This document shows, one piece after another, positions 27,795-40,884 of a stretch of 64,000 bases of DNA. Origin of the DNA: Glebionis coronaria. Taxonomy: Eukaryota > Streptophyta > Magnoliopsida > Asterales > Asteraceae. The first letter of the stretch is position 1. Each line of letters opens with the position of its first letter. The DNA lies in NCBI GenBank assembly GCA_025667525.1, contig CM046878.1:396494974-396558973 (forward strand), given 5' to 3'. The translations under genes and the position numbers were made by a program. The notes beneath the pieces were generated by a model, which worked only from the letters and a program-made list of their open reading frames with translations, had not been told where the DNA came from and did no database searches.

Positions 27795-28020
27795 ATTTTG
27801 GTTTTCATAACCATACTCATATAACGGTTTTTATTTTCATACAACGTCGTAAGACGTATTGTATGACGTTTTTACGACATTGGCTCGTATAATGATTTTT
27901 AAGGCTTTTTATAACCATATTCATATAATGGTTTTATTTAATCTATACAACGTTGCAAAAACGTATTGTATGGTGTTTTTAACGATAATGATTCTTATAA
28001 CGGTTTTTAAGGCAAATGCC
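27795..28020 (+). repeat. Tandem duplication (about 106 bp) in C LTR
   Basis: Two diverged units, each with ATAACCATAyTCATATAAyGG, then ATACAACGTyG and ACGTATTGTATG. The same pair is in the 3' LTR at about 36911-37136. A 90-codon ORF over it (27859-28131; 36975-37247) is identical in both LTRs, but that follows from LTR identity, so I do not call a gene. Confidence 0.7.
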
Positions 28021-28515
28021 TATATTATGATTTTCGATAAGGATTTATATAAAATGACTTTGGCTATTTTATGGCCTATTACAAAGATTTGTATAAAACG
28101 ATTTTGGCTATTTTACGGCCTATTACAATGATTTGTACGAATTGATTTTTGGTACTAATTTTATACCAAAGTTATATTGATGGAATTTATTAAACTCTAT
28201 GAATTCACTCGGCGTTATCGCTGACCTTTTCTTTTAACATGTTTTGTCTCAGGTACTTGAAGGTAATTCTCGGGAAGACAACAAGAATTCATGGCCCGCA
28301 CTTAAACAATATTTTCCATTCAAATATTTTGTAAAACTTTATATGAAATGTAATGACTTGGGACCGATGTAACTTTGATGTTTATGAATGGAAATGATTT
28401 ATTATTAAACGACGCGATTTTTATGCGTTGTCTATGATGTGAGTAATGTGCTATCCCGTAACACCAACGAGTCTTCCGCTGTATTGAGTTGTATAAATTT
28501 GGGGGTGTTACAGTT

Positions 28516-28527
28516 TGGTACCAGAGC
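28516..28527 (+). other. C primer binding site (initiator tRNA-Met)
   Basis: TGGTACCAGAGC, three bases after the LTR end, one mismatch to the initiator tRNA-Met complement. Confidence 0.82.
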
Positions 28528-31500
28528 TCTCGTTATAGAGAACGAAAGATTTTTAAAACTAAGGTTTTGAATAAAACATTTCAAAATCTTTTAACTATAA
28601 ACATTTTTCCAAAAAAATGTCTAAAAATCTTTTGACTATAACGGTGCCGAAGAATTCCCGAGTTACCGACAAGGCCAAGACTAAGAAGTGTTATTTTAAT
28701 ATATATATAACTTGGATTATATATATATATATATGATGTAATTTTATTACATGATTGTTTGATGATTATTTTGATTTTTATACGAGGTATTTATACGACG
28801 TCGATTGTCACAAGTAACCCTAAATCCCCTAGTAAATTAATCGAAGCTATTCTCGTAGGAATTCTAGCTATCCTAGATCTAAACCAAGTTGTGGATATTT
28901 ATGATCCCAACAAATGGTTGATATTCGTAGAAATGTAGATAGTAGTTGATTGTGATATTGAAAAAGAATTGGCGAGATTAAATCTGATATCGATGTCATG
29001 ACGATCTTTCCTTATAGAGTGGAGTTTGACAAAATGTTATCACCTGGAAAGATGTCATCTGATTCGTTGTCATCCAATTCTTAAATTGAAATCGAAAGGG
29101 TGAATGTTGGACTTGAGGCTGTCATTGGAACCAGTACCCAAAAGCCTCATGCCACTAATACCTTTCCGAGAAGTCTAATTGAATGTATGGGTCATCTCAT
29201 ACTAGTGACTCATTTGATAATTGTTGTTGTAAGAGCTAATAGGATTGGATATTAAGTGTTGATTCATATTGAGATTGTATTGCCTTTACAAGGCCTAAGA
29301 ATAAAGTTGAAAGTATTGGAATATGAGGTAGGATATCGAATTGAGTATAAAAGTGGTTGAAACTTGAATAAAGTAAAATTTAATCCGTATGGAATATGAG
29401 ATTATTAATGGAAGTCGTTAAGTTTTGTGATTGAATTATAAGGATTTAAATGATTGTAGGTTCGTGTTAAGGGTTGTTCCTAGGCCATTGTCCACTAACG
29501 AGGAGCCCAATGTCCAAGAAATAAATTGAAGAAATCTTCTTCTGAATTGGGACCGATGGATCTTCTGGGACAGGTAGGACACCTAATGACTCTTGTAGAT
29601 TAGTATTCATTGTGGTATCTTTTAAAAATCCCTAACTTAACTGAGATATCAGTTGGTAGGATGAGTTCTGAGAATTGTATGACATAGTGACACATAATGT
29701 GTTACGGTACAATTTTGACTTGTTTGTGATTAATGAAAAGACTACCTTTGATTGCTAAATTCTACATGTATCGATATTATCTATCTTTTATTGCTTCTCC
29801 CTAATGTTCGCATTAGTGATGCAACCATTGAACGAGTACTCATCTTGATTTGAGTTACGTTGTGAATTATTCTTTCTGAGTGCCATCGAGGTCATTAACC
29901 TCATGATTACTTGGCTAAGCTCATTTCCTATCTTAATGTAGTTAATTCTTGGTGAACAAGCTTTCATCACTCTTTTGCAGATCATTCATTGTTTTTATAA
30001 AATTAAAACGGTATCCTTTGAGAAAATTTAATTTTCATCACTATAAGGATTATTCAAAGTGAGATTTATAAGTGATTGTTATTGAAATGAGGTTGTTTAT
30101 AAAATGCTTTGGAAACTTAATTGTTTTCATAACAAGGAAAATCTTTGTAAATTTATTTTGATTCTTATTTAAGAATTAAGCATGTAAATGTTTTTATTAT
30201 AAACATGATGATAAAGTTTTGACGAACTGAGTATTGCATCGTTAATCTTGAAATTGTATATAGTTGCGCGCCTACATACAATTTGGAATGGACTATGCAA
30301 GACTGATTAGTAGTCACCATAAAACTGATTAATAAACACTAAATTTTCTTTGAAGATTGTGAAAGATTAAAAATTTATGAGATCTGCAAGAAGTGAAAAA
30401 TAGGGACATAATGTTAGGGACACCTACATATGTGCCTGTAAAATCTATTCTTCTGAGTCGAATTTACTCATCTGTGGAAATTGTCTTATTTGACAATTGA
30501 CAATTCTTTCTTGTCCAATTATCCCGTAGTGAGATTCTTAGGAAAAGTATTTGATTATCGAGTGTTGATACCCGAGTGGATGTATCGACGTTCTTATCAT
30601 TTCTTATGATTTGATTTCATTTGAATGACCTGGGTAACGATCCGAGGAGCTTTCGAATGCGTACTCAAATTATGAAAACATGGGATATATTCATATTCGT
30701 CAAATGTTTTCGTCTGAATCTGATTTGAAATTCTCTCGCGTAGATTATGCGTTGACCTTACTCTTTGGATGGTAGTTATGTCTTCATATATTCTTGAATT
30801 TGTGAAGGATTATGAGTTATTATTAGACTTTTGAGAAGTTCACATCTTATCAACGGCAATAAAACTGAAAAGTTGATAGTGCCAGTAGAATGGATTGATT
30901 GATTATGACATGACGACATTGTCTTAATTGATGGGAACTTGGATTGAATTCCCCTAAATGATAAGATGTTGATTATCAAAAGTGATCTAAATAATTCTTG
31001 ATGGATGACTTAGAATTATACCATGAATGGTTGTGAATTAGTCATAGATATTTAAATCTAGAAGAACCTAATATGAATTTATTAAAAGATATTTATGTTA
31101 TCTGAACTTTAGGAGGTATTTGTTGGTGAATTACCTAGACTTTCGCCATTAAGGCAAGTAGAAATTGGTATTGATTATATTTCTGGTGCTGCACTTGTGG
31201 CTTGTGCACTGTACGTCAGCACCATCTAAATTAAAGGAATTACCGTACAACTGAGAAAGTTGCCGGAGAAAGATTTTATTATACCAAGCCTGTCATCCTG
31301 AAGAGCTATGGTGTTATCTTTCCTTATATTTATAGATTACTGTGACTGAGTAAATTGACAATCGAAAACGATATCCATAACTCGAAATGGAAGAATTGTT
31401 CGATCATTTACAAGGTTTTAGCAAATTTGATCCATAGCATGGTTATTATCAACTTCGAATCCGCGAAGAAGATTATTTATTCCAATCACTACATCCGGTA

Positions 31501-34007
31501 CTTGTAATGAATATTATGAGTTTCACGTGATGTCGTTTGGATTGACTAACACACATGTAGTATTCATAATTATGATGAATCACGTGTGTAGGCTATAATT
31601 TGATAAATTCATGCTCGTGATCATTAAGGACCATTTATTTGTTTGTTTATAAGAATAAGAATGAGTTAATAATTATTCATAGATTGCCCTAAATTGGCTG
31701 AATAATGAAAACCTATACCTTAAATATTTAACACGTGATTAAAGACTTGAACCTTGATATGATTTAACTGTGTGATTAATAGATAATGCAAGCTATATTG
31801 ACTTTCCAAAGATTAGAATCATTAACGCTTAGGGATTAAAAACTCAATCCTTTACATAAAATGACCATTGGATTAATAATGGTAAGATGTATGCATATAG
31901 ACTCTTCAAAAATTAAGAGCCCTTTTAAGACTTTGGATTTTACCAAAAAGAAATGGAAATATGTTTTAACAAAGGATTTTCAAAGGGATTATTCCCTTAT
32001 ACACAAACCATTTAACTAAACTTCTGTTTAGGGGTAAATGTTTGTGTATACCTCAAGATAACTTAATAAGGATTGAGGAAATCATTTAAACCATAACTTG
32101 AAATTTGAAACGATAATTTCTGCCTTTTAACTAAGAAAACTTTGACCAAAGTATAAACAAAGGTTTTTCGAACATTTACGAAATCTTATTAAATATTTTC
32201 GATAATTCAACAAAAATTTTGTTAATTAAATTCAAATTATTTTTGAACATTTTATATAATTGGTCGAACTAAGAAATTTAAAACTTTTACGTTTACGCTT
32301 CATAAAAATTAACTAATAATTATTTAATTAATTATAATAATTATCGACGCTTTAGACGCCGGATTGAGAAAAACTGATAAAAATGATAGTTTAGACGAAA
32401 CTGAAACATAAAGAATATGAAGAAAGAATTCTGAATAAATAAAGTTATGATATTTATTTCATCAGGAGAAAGTGAACGTAATTACTGACGCTTAATATAG
32501 AAAGAATATCTGAGTAAATTATGGACATGATACTTATATCATCATGTGAAGTGAATATAGATACCGACGCATTATGTATAAAAGATAAAGAACCAGTTAG
32601 GACGTGTTCCTTAATAATGAAGGTGCAACATAAATTGCCAAACGATATAAAAATAAACGATGTTCGTAAAAAGGATAATATAGATAATAAAAAGGGATTC
32701 ACGACTAATATGAATCATTAAGATTAAGAAGCCAATGGCGTTAAATGTATAAAAGGCCACTTGTGGTTGTCTAAATATGGAGATTGTGAGATATAGTTAT
32801 ATTGGAAATTTGTAAGTATAAGTACTATATTTATGTCATTTATGACTAAAAGTATCTTTGTCTGAAGAAGTTGTACTAATGGTAATTATGAAGGCAGACA
32901 TCGCCTCATACATTAGTAAATGTTTAGCTATTGCAAAGGTCATCATCTGAATTTGATTCGATTTGGGTCATCGTCGATAGACTGACCAAATCTGCTAATA
33001 TCATTCCCGTTAATGATAAATGCAAAAAGAGTTATGTAAACATAGCATGCCTGTATCGAACATCTATATCAAGATCCTCGCTTCGCATCGAATTTCTAGA
33101 GATTTGCTTAGAAATCATTGAGAACGAACCTTGATGAGAGTATTATGTACCACCCCAAATCGAAGGGACGAGGTAAAGTAACGATACAAGGTAATATAAG
33201 TGTTGTTTTATGTTTGAATGATTGACCTTTGGTAATGAACCGTATAATCGTTTTCCTTTGGAGAGATTACCATTGATAATCATCGTATTAGGATTGAGAT
33301 CGAATCTTGTTAGGATCTATATTAGAGCATCTGTAAGCAGGAGTTGAGATGAAGACACCCGACATACACCCACTGTGAGTTGGACATGTCTTTTAGGTTT
33401 AAGGTTTCCTATGATGGCGAACCTATCCCTGCAAAATACCCGAACCGCGAGATCTGAAATGATTGATGAAATTAGGATTTGATTATTAACCGCCGATAGT
33501 GGGCAAGAGGTTATATGAATGTGAAATGTAGATCTTGAAGTGCCAAATGGGTAGCGAAGTTATGCCACAATTTTTAACCTTGGAAAAATGAAATTCATGA
33601 TCTGACAAATCATGGGATATAAGTCCCCGTTGTATGGGACCATTGAGATGATGTAAAAGTTGGGATTGAAAGGCATATAAGCTGGATCTACCCTAGGACT
33701 TCAAAGACTGCGTGAATTATGTTTCGTAAATCGAACTTGATGGAATATCTATCAAGTGAAAATCTGATTGTTCTTAGTAAAGCTTACATCGGCGAAAAGT
33801 TGCATTCATCAGAAACCCGTGAACATCATGGATAGAGAAAGTAAGTCAACATTAAGCCTGATCTTATTCCCGTAGTTATGTTTGATGACACTCGCGTATT
33901 GTAACGAATTGCAATTGTGAGAAAAGACCGAATGTGGAGGAAATACCCACATGGCTTTAACTCTATAAGAAGCGAGTAGTAAGATGATCTTTGAGGACAA
34001 AGATCCT
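28528..34007 (+). pseudogene. C fossil gag-pol (chromovirus type)
   Basis: This is a gag-pol relic in the right order but broken by many stops and indels. Near 30283-30310 a GMD...SSH-like string marks the region after protease. 31381-31470 reads like the RT segment LFDHLQG followed by DxxxGYHQLRIREED, and 31501-31600 like the MPFGLTNAP and MNRVCR segments. 32945-33000 encodes IWVIVDRLTKSA, the integrase core after the first Asp, and 33050-33130 resembles the region before the integrase Glu. The end (about 33975-34007) has the acidic tail codons usual before a chromovirus PPT. No part longer than about 80 codons is open. The total internal length is about right for a chromovirus with some deletions. 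Confidence 0.78.
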
Positions 34008-34023
34008 GTTTAGGGGTAAATGC
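34008..34023 (+). other. C polypurine tract
   Basis: GTTTAGGGGTAAATGC directly before the LTR start TGTGACA. Confidence 0.65.
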
Positions 34024-37000
34024 TGTGACAATCCGTCAATTTACGATTGATATTTTATTCTCAAATATTATTTGAAAATATTATTTTAATATTACAATAT
34101 AAACTCACATATTTTTGGGAAGAAATTTTGATTTACGTCTTGGAGTAGCATCGACTATTTCTAAACCGGAGGATTCAACGTTACATGCTTACGTTTACAT
34201 ACACCGTCTTTGGTGACAGTCCGACATCTCAGAAAATAAATTTGTCCGTGAATATTATTTTGGAGTTTTAAATTTGTGTTGGTTCATAAACTCACAAATT
34301 TACGAGAAGAGACTAGGACTTACGATTTTATTTTTAACGTCCTTTACGACTAAAACGGAAACCTTAGGATTACGTATTTACGTTTTCGAACTCCGTTTTT
34401 GATGAGACAATTTTTATTGGATTCGTTTTGTGACGTCGATTCATAATTTATAATAACGTTTTTAGTAAAATGACCCGAGGGCACGCAAATCGAGGAAACT
34501 AGAATCGAGGAGTACCCGTAAATAAATGGGATGAGACAAGTGGGACACTTGTCCCACCCCACTCCCAAAACCGGCCTAATTTAACTAACACACCAAAAGG
34601 TGTCATTTAGTTAGCTAGCTACTTAGACACTTGTCTAACTAAGCTTAAAACTTAAGCTTCCACTATCAAAACCATTTGCAACATACCACTCTCCTCATTT
34701 GCAACATGCAAACTACTCCAAAAGCCTCTCCCTCTCTTCTCTATGCCGTCCCATATCATCAACCAAAACACCCTAATTGATCCAAATTTAACCACAAACA
34801 TATGTTATAATTAACATATGTTAATCTCCATCCAAAAAGATGAAGATTGGTGTAAGTTATAATATCAAAGGAGGAGTTTCCATGGAGTATTAGGGCCGAT
34901 TTTCCACAAGGTTTCTATGAAGAATGGTGGTCATGAAGGTGGTCTTGGTGCATCATAAGTTTCTCCATCCAAAACCATGCCAAACTCATAACCTACATCA
35001 AGTTGGTGGTATAAAGATTGTCCTCCTCAACTTCTTGTTATTTTGATTATGTAAACATGTATTTTATTTCCTATTGTATATATTTATGATGATTATATGA
35101 TGATAAAAATGTTATGTGGGGATTTGTTGTTGATAATCATGGATAAAAAGGTGAAAAACCATAAGAAACAAGGTTAAAATCTTGGTTAAATTTGATGGCT
35201 GTATAAAACAGTAAAGAAGTAAGTCATAAACTGATAAAATGATGAAGTGGAATAGATTTACAGTAAGCTATGGGTCTTGTACACATGTGAGAGTTGGCCA
35301 TGCAATGGAATCAAAATAATGAGTGAGATATGATCAAAACAAGTTTAGGGTATAAATCTGAAGTTACTGTTTTGGACGATTTTTAGAAAATATTTAAAAG
35401 ACGATTAAACAGTAGCTATATAAGAGTTAAATGTAGCACATATCATGTAGTTTATGTGATAAAAATTTGAGCTTCTATCTCCATATAGAACTCAAGATAT
35501 GGCAGTTTTGGTGAAGATGAAGTTAAAAATCAGATTTTTGGAAATTAAAGAAAAATACTATTATATAAGCACTCACATTTTAATATATAAAATGTAAAAT
35601 AAAAACCCACTAACTTATAAAACTTATTTATATAAATATATATAAAAGGTTAATCAAATGGATAAATTATATAAATGGTGGTGAAATAATGTTTATAAGT
35701 AATAAAAACTATAAATATGATTTTTACGACTTTTTCGGCTATCGCCGTAAAATTAACGTTTTTGTTAAATAAAACTTAGATGGTTGGACCCGTCTAATGA
35801 AAACTTTATAAAACTTATATACTGATATATAGACATGTGTAACAAGTAAAAACCGATAAAACCCGAACTATAGGGCATACGGACATTAACGAGCTAAGTA
35901 AACATATTGGACTAATACTTGGGCTAATAATTGGACTAAATAAGATAAACACCCATAAAAAGAACTTATTGGGCTTAACCCATTTGGGCCCAACTTGAAA
36001 GTGTATGTACTGATAATAAAAGTAAAAAATGGATTAAAATAAGTTAAATAACTTATAATAAGCTTGTTGGACCTAAAACACGTAAATAGGTAAGACGAGA
36101 AAACTAGTATAAAAGTTATCAACACATAACTCTAAATTGAGTAAACGAGAATATGTAAACCCACTTGATCATCATATATATATAATCATCATATGTATAC
36201 ATAATTGATATATTTATAAAGTCATTGGACAAACGTCTAAGACCGATTATTATTTGTCTAGGTTTCCGTGATTGAAGCACATACCGTACATCCAAATCGC
36301 CGATAACCGCCTTCCCATATCAACGTGAGTTCATAGCCTCGCACTCTTTTAAATGTTTTATAAATGCTTTATAAACCCGCGAGGGAGATAACATGTTAGT
36401 TTTTATAAAAGTTTGGACATCATTTGTCCCGATTGTTTGTTTATTGATTTTGGACCCGAATGATTGAATGACCCGATTGTATGACCCGATAAATGATTAA
36501 TGGACCCGATAGATGAAATTAAATGGATTATTAAAGTTAGGTTATGTCACTAAAAGTCCCATTAGCATGAATTGTGAACTACCGGGAGTTGGTAGACGCT
36601 TATGCATTTAATAGTACTATTTGGGGACGATCACCCCAGTTCGCGCCTTGACGGTTGATCCCCGTCGTGCCACATTGATTGGTAAGCGAATTTATGTATG
36701 AGAAGATTTCCATAGCGTGACCTTTGTGACGACACGCTACTTTAGATGGGCAAAATTTGTATCGGGTTAGCTACCCGTTGTTGGTTTAGTAAGGTAACAA
36801 TGTCATGCGGCTTATAATAATCCAAGTTAACAAAATAATAATAGACGCTCCGAATTACGATGTATTGCCTGACTAGCAATACAGGGTCATACTATTGATA
36901 TTATGATTGTATTTTGGTTTTCATAACCATACTCATATAACGGTTTTTATTTTCATACAACGTCGTAAGACGTATTGTATGACGTTTTTACGACATTGGC

Positions 37001-37383
37001 TCGTATAATGATTTTTAAGGCTTTTTATAACCATATTCATATAATGGTTTTATTTAATCTATACAACGTTGCAAAAACGTATTGTATGGTGTTTTTAACG
37101 ATAATGATTCTTATAACGGTTTTTAAGGCAAATGCCTATATTATGATTTTCGATAAGGATTTATATAAAATGACTTTGGCTATTTTATGGCCTATTACAA
37201 AGATTTGTATAAAACGATTTTGGCTATTTTACGGCCTATTACAATGATTTGTACGAATTGATTTTTGGTACTAATTTTATACCAAAGTTATATTGATGGA
37301 ATTTATTAAACTCTATGAATTCACTCGGCGTTATCGCTGACCTTTTCTTTTAACATGTTTTGTCTCAGGTACTTGAAGGTAAT
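34024..37383 (+). repeat. C 3' LTR, first part
   Basis: Collinear with 24973-28260. It keeps a 66-bp segment (about 35366-35431) missing from the 5' LTR. F interrupts it; the duplicated target is GTAAT at 37379-37383. Confidence 0.9.
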
Positions 37384-37616
37384 TGATATTAGTATTTTGC
37401 TAGGTTCAATTTTACTCTCTCGATATCCTCTCGAATTGATCTCAGTTAAAAGTGGAATGATTTGTTCTTGGTGACAAAAAGTGGATTTGGTTATCTAATC
37501 TACGAAACAGAGAAATGATTAAAAGGATAGTGATATAAACTTAAAACAATCAAAGATGAATAACTAATACAAGAATTGAATTAATACTGGAAAAACACCC
37601 TTACAGAAAAATACCC

Positions 37617-38118
37617 TATGCGGAATGTAAGTCTTATGCGGAAAGTATGGCCATTCGGAAAGACAGCTCTATTCGGAAAGTTGACATCTATGCGGAAAAA
37701 TTGACTTACTCGGAAAACATGCCCTATTCGGAAAATGACTGCTATTCGGAAAGAAAAACTCTATTCGGAAAAATTACCTTATGCGGAAAAACTAAGTGCT
37801 ATGCGGAAAGTTAAGGCTATGCGGAAAGTTCAGGTTATGCGGAAAATATGCTCTATTCGGAAAAGTAAACTATTCGGAAAAAGAATGCTATTCGGAAAAA
37901 AAGGCTTATGCGGAAAGTAGACTCTATGCGGAAAGTTATCCTTATGCGGAAAAATACATCTACTCGGAATATATTTCTGTAAAACCTCTATTCGGAAAGT
38001 TTTGAAGGGAAGCCTTACTCGGAATATTTTCTATTCCGAATAAACAAGAAATGGGAACACTACTCGGAATAATTTGAGAATTCCGAATAACCACAATCCC
38101 AGATTCCCTATTCGGAAT
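37617..38118 (-). repeat. TATKCGGAAA repeat array in F 3' LTR
   Basis: About 24 plus-strand copies of TATGCGGAAA or TATTCGGAAA with variants, spaced roughly 14-25 bp. They are followed by inverted copies that form hairpins (for example TCGGAAT at about 38023 with ATTCCGA at 38034). On the transcribed strand the word is TTTCCGMATA. Confidence 0.9.
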
Positions 38119-38520
38119 CTGGGGAAACTCAGTTCAGTGGATAACGAAGAACAGGGGACACGGCTTTTAATCGAAATCAAACCAAAAAACTTAAAAAGGT
38201 TTTACCAAATTAAACACAAATCATCTAAATACCATAAATAACAAATTCCAACAACAAAAACACTAAATCAACAACTTTTTAAAATCAAACTTGAATCAAA
38301 CAAGAACTTAAAAACTTGCAATAAAAATGGAGATGAACAAGATGAATGAAAAGATTGAAATGGATTAATTAATGGAAAAGTAACAAGAGTATTGAATCAA
38401 ACTTACAAGATTGAAAGAAAGAAGAAAAATCACCAAACTCCCTAATGGAGTTGGTTAAGGAACGAACCTAAGATACTGGGAAAAAGAAAAATGAACTAAC
38501 TCCCTAATTGTGTGAAGGGA

Positions 38521-38534
38521 GTATCTATTTATAC
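38521..38534 (-). promoter_or_regulatory. TATA box in F 3' LTR
   Basis: On the minus strand GTATAAATAGATAC, about 444 bp into the LTR. This fits the plant TATA consensus; it is the 3' copy of the promoter at 47903-47916. Confidence 0.6.
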
Positions 38535-38978
38535 TCCTAGTGGTTGGTTGGTGAGTGGGTTTTCTCCCTTTCTTCTTGTCTTCTCGTCTTTTCAGAAAAG
38601 TTGACGTTTTCGATTCTGATTCGGGATTTGTCGTCGATTAAATCCAACTCGTCTTTTAATTTCTTCGTTAAATAGACTCGAGTTTCTTCGACTTATGAAA
38701 ATCTTCCGTCTTTAGTCCTTGTCTTCGATAAAACTTCGAATAGGCCCAGTGACTTCAAATCTTTTGCATCTCTTGGACAATAGACTTTATCTTGAGTCTT
38801 TTTCCTTGATAAAACCCGTGCAATCCCATGTTTTCTTTAATATTCATCCGGTTAGCTCTGAAATCACAATAAACACAAAAACCACGCATAATTCCAAACA
38901 AATGATATTAATTACGTGTTTTGGTCTTGTTTTAGCCAGAATTAAGTGGTAAAAGGATGGGTGTTTACACACCTATCA

Positions 38979-38994
38979 AATCCCCTACACTTAA
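38979..38994 (-). other. F polypurine tract
   Basis: Minus strand TTAAGTGTAGGGGATT directly before the LTR start. Its core TAAGTGTAGGGG also occurs three more times between pol and here. Confidence 0.85.
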
Positions 38995-38995
38995 C

Positions 38996-39018
38996 CATTG
39001 CCATGCCCTCATGTAATG
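38996..39018 (-). other. Hairpin 4 of F, directly before PPT
   Basis: Minus strand: CATTA CATG, loop AGGG, CATG, bulged G, CAATG. This is a nine-pair stem with one mismatch and one bulge, two bases before the PPT core. Confidence 0.6.
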
Positions 39019-40524
39019 CTTAGTGATAAAGCAATTTTACACTTTTCTCATAATTAATCAACCTTGGCCTTATTTAAATTCTACTAAATAAGAATCAAAT
39101 TACTAAGAGAAATAAAAACTTTAAAATAAACAAAAGGATGGAAATAACTTGTAAAGAAATCAAGGACTTACATTAGGGCTTTGGTGTTGCGAAGATTTAT
39201 CACCCTCAAGTTTCACGTTCCCCAAACTAAGCTTGAAAACGAGATCATTGTTATTATAAGTTAGCAATTCAAACACTTACACACATGGCTTAATTAAATG
39301 CTTAAACTCCCTTATTCCTAGGTGTATCTCTTATATTTTATTTTTGTCTTAGAATGATCATGAAGATGCATTTTTGGACTTATTTCGATAGTTTATTAAG
39401 GCTGAAAGCAAAGTAGGACGATTTGATTAATAGTTAGCTAAAGGACAAAATCTCTTAAAACTGCTTCTCGGGATATCAAAAAGTTCATATCTTGGCATAA
39501 CTTGATTCACGATTTGAGACCTTTCTCGGGCCGATATTTGGCATGTACTTCATACTTCATATCTTCGAGAGACGTTCTTGAGATAATGGTCTTCTCATCA
39601 TAATAGAGTTTCTTCACTTGGAGACTTTTGAGGGGTACTCCAACTTTGTTGACCACGACTTCATGATTATTTCTTCAATCTCTAATTGGGATTTTGAGAT
39701 ACAACGATCCGCCTCCTTTTCGGACTTGGATCTATTTATCCTCATACCTTGTTAGGGTCTTTTCGGATAGACTTCTCCATGATCTTTATGGGAGTTGATT
39801 GCTTTTCGTCGTGAGTCTTGATCCTTCATATTGACTTTAGGAATAATGCTTTTCACATCACTTTGGATCTTCAGCAATAAAATTGAATCCTCATGCCTTG
39901 TTAGGGCCTTTTCGGACTCGCCAATCTTCGCGCCCCGCTTCATAAGTTATGCCTTGGCTATGAACTCTTATCATTGCCGAGCAACTTTTAAACGATCTTG
40001 GGCTAGAAGCTAAGTAACTTTTCAAATCGTAAGACCTTACTTATTGCAGATAAATTATTAGCAAGTGATGGGACAATAGGCAAATAATTACACCAAGTGA
40101 GCTTGCGCAAGAATACCGACTTATAATTGACTCTATCATTTCTCGTCCTCCACAATTTAAAATCTCAAATAATGAGACTCGTGGATACTTGGCCTAATAA
40201 ACCGATTAAGGTCTACATGGTTAAGGATACTAGCTAGAATAAACTTAGATAAGTCTATTCGGGTTGAGTCAAAATAAACGCAACGGGCCTAATATGTCAA
40301 AGATTTCTAAACTAGCTACACCATTTTATTAATATTTTTGACTTTATTGCGGGATATATACATATGAAAGCAACGATAAAAATTTAAAAATTACGACTAA
40401 ATGGCCAAAGTTAATAAAAAAATTTGAAAAATGTTGAAAAATAGGATTTTCCGGTTAAATGAAGGCATTTTCATGGAAAAGTCCACTTAAAACTTCGATT
40501 GAAGTCTCCCCTACACTTAAGATA

Positions 40525-40542
40525 AACATTGTCCTCAATGTT
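40525..40542 (-). other. Hairpin 3 of F between PPT-like repeats
   Basis: Minus strand AACATTGAGGACAATGTT: perfect 7-bp stem, loop AGGA. It has PPT-like repeats on both sides (40563-40574 and 40508-40519). Confidence 0.65.
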
Positions 40543-40818
40543 TAAGCATGTGGGAAAAGTCTCCCCTACACTTATGACATTGTGCACGTTGGTTAACTCG
40601 AGTTAAGGAAGAGACGACTAAAGTGATCAATTTCAAATGTGAGTATGAAGAAAACTGAATCACGATAGTTGAGAGATAGAACCGGATTTCGGATAACACG
40701 GGAGCACGGTTCTTCAAAGATTCCAAGATTGCAGTAATCCCTGTAATCACATCACCATACAAACACAAATGACCAAAATAGGTCCTCCCCTACACTTAGG
40801 GGGTTAAAGGGATAGATA

Positions 40819-40875
40819 CTCGGGCTGCCTCCCGAGGAGCGCTTGTTTTTGATAATTGAGTCACGAGCCTGACTC
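40819..40875 (-). other. Hairpins 1 and 2 of F after the pol stop
   Basis: Minus strand GAGTCAGGCTCGTGACTC (40858-40875, 6-bp stem), then CTCGGGAGGCAGCCCGAG (40819-40836, 6-bp stem, loop AGGCAG), starting 10 bp after the stop codon. Confidence 0.65.
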
Positions 40876-40884
40876 GACCCAAAT

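Larger units (their letters stand above)
24973..28512 (+). repeat. C 5' LTR
   Basis: Starts TGTGACAATCCG, ends GGGGGTGTTACA. Compared with C2 it lacks 66 bp near 26313 (present at about 35366-35431), with AGTTA repeated at the deletion join. Confidence 0.9.
37384..38978 (-). repeat. F 3' LTR
   Basis: Read on the minus strand it starts TGATAGGTGTGTAAACACCC and ends in ACTAATATCA. Length 1,595 bp, same as the 5' LTR. Confidence 0.95.
38995..40884 (-). mobile_element. F 3' non-coding region
   Basis: 1.9 kb between pol stop and PPT without a credible ORF; envelope-like genes described in some Athila elements are absent. From the pol side it holds hairpin 1 (40858-40875), hairpin 2 (40819-40836), PPT-like copies (40787-40798, 40563-40574), hairpin 3 (40525-40542), another PPT-like copy (40508-40519) and hairpin 4 (38996-39018) next to the PPT. 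Part of it (about 39000-40055) is homologous to 58835-59952 of D, read on the opposite strand. Confidence 0.75.

Noticed and set aside
27859..28131. Identical 90-codon ORFs at 27859-28131 and 36975-37247
   Set aside because: Located in a tandemly duplicated, hydrophobic AT-rich part of the C LTR; identity follows from LTR identity.
37617..38118. Regular short repeats in F LTRs resembling a CRISPR array, with Lys/Glu/Tyr-rich ORFs across them
   Set aside because: Repeat words are 10 bp, spacing is irregular, it lies in an LTR of a plant element, and the ORFs are translations of the repeat.
38995..40884. Possible envelope-like gene after F pol
   Set aside because: Only short, unrelated ORFs; no signal peptide, membrane segment or long frame.
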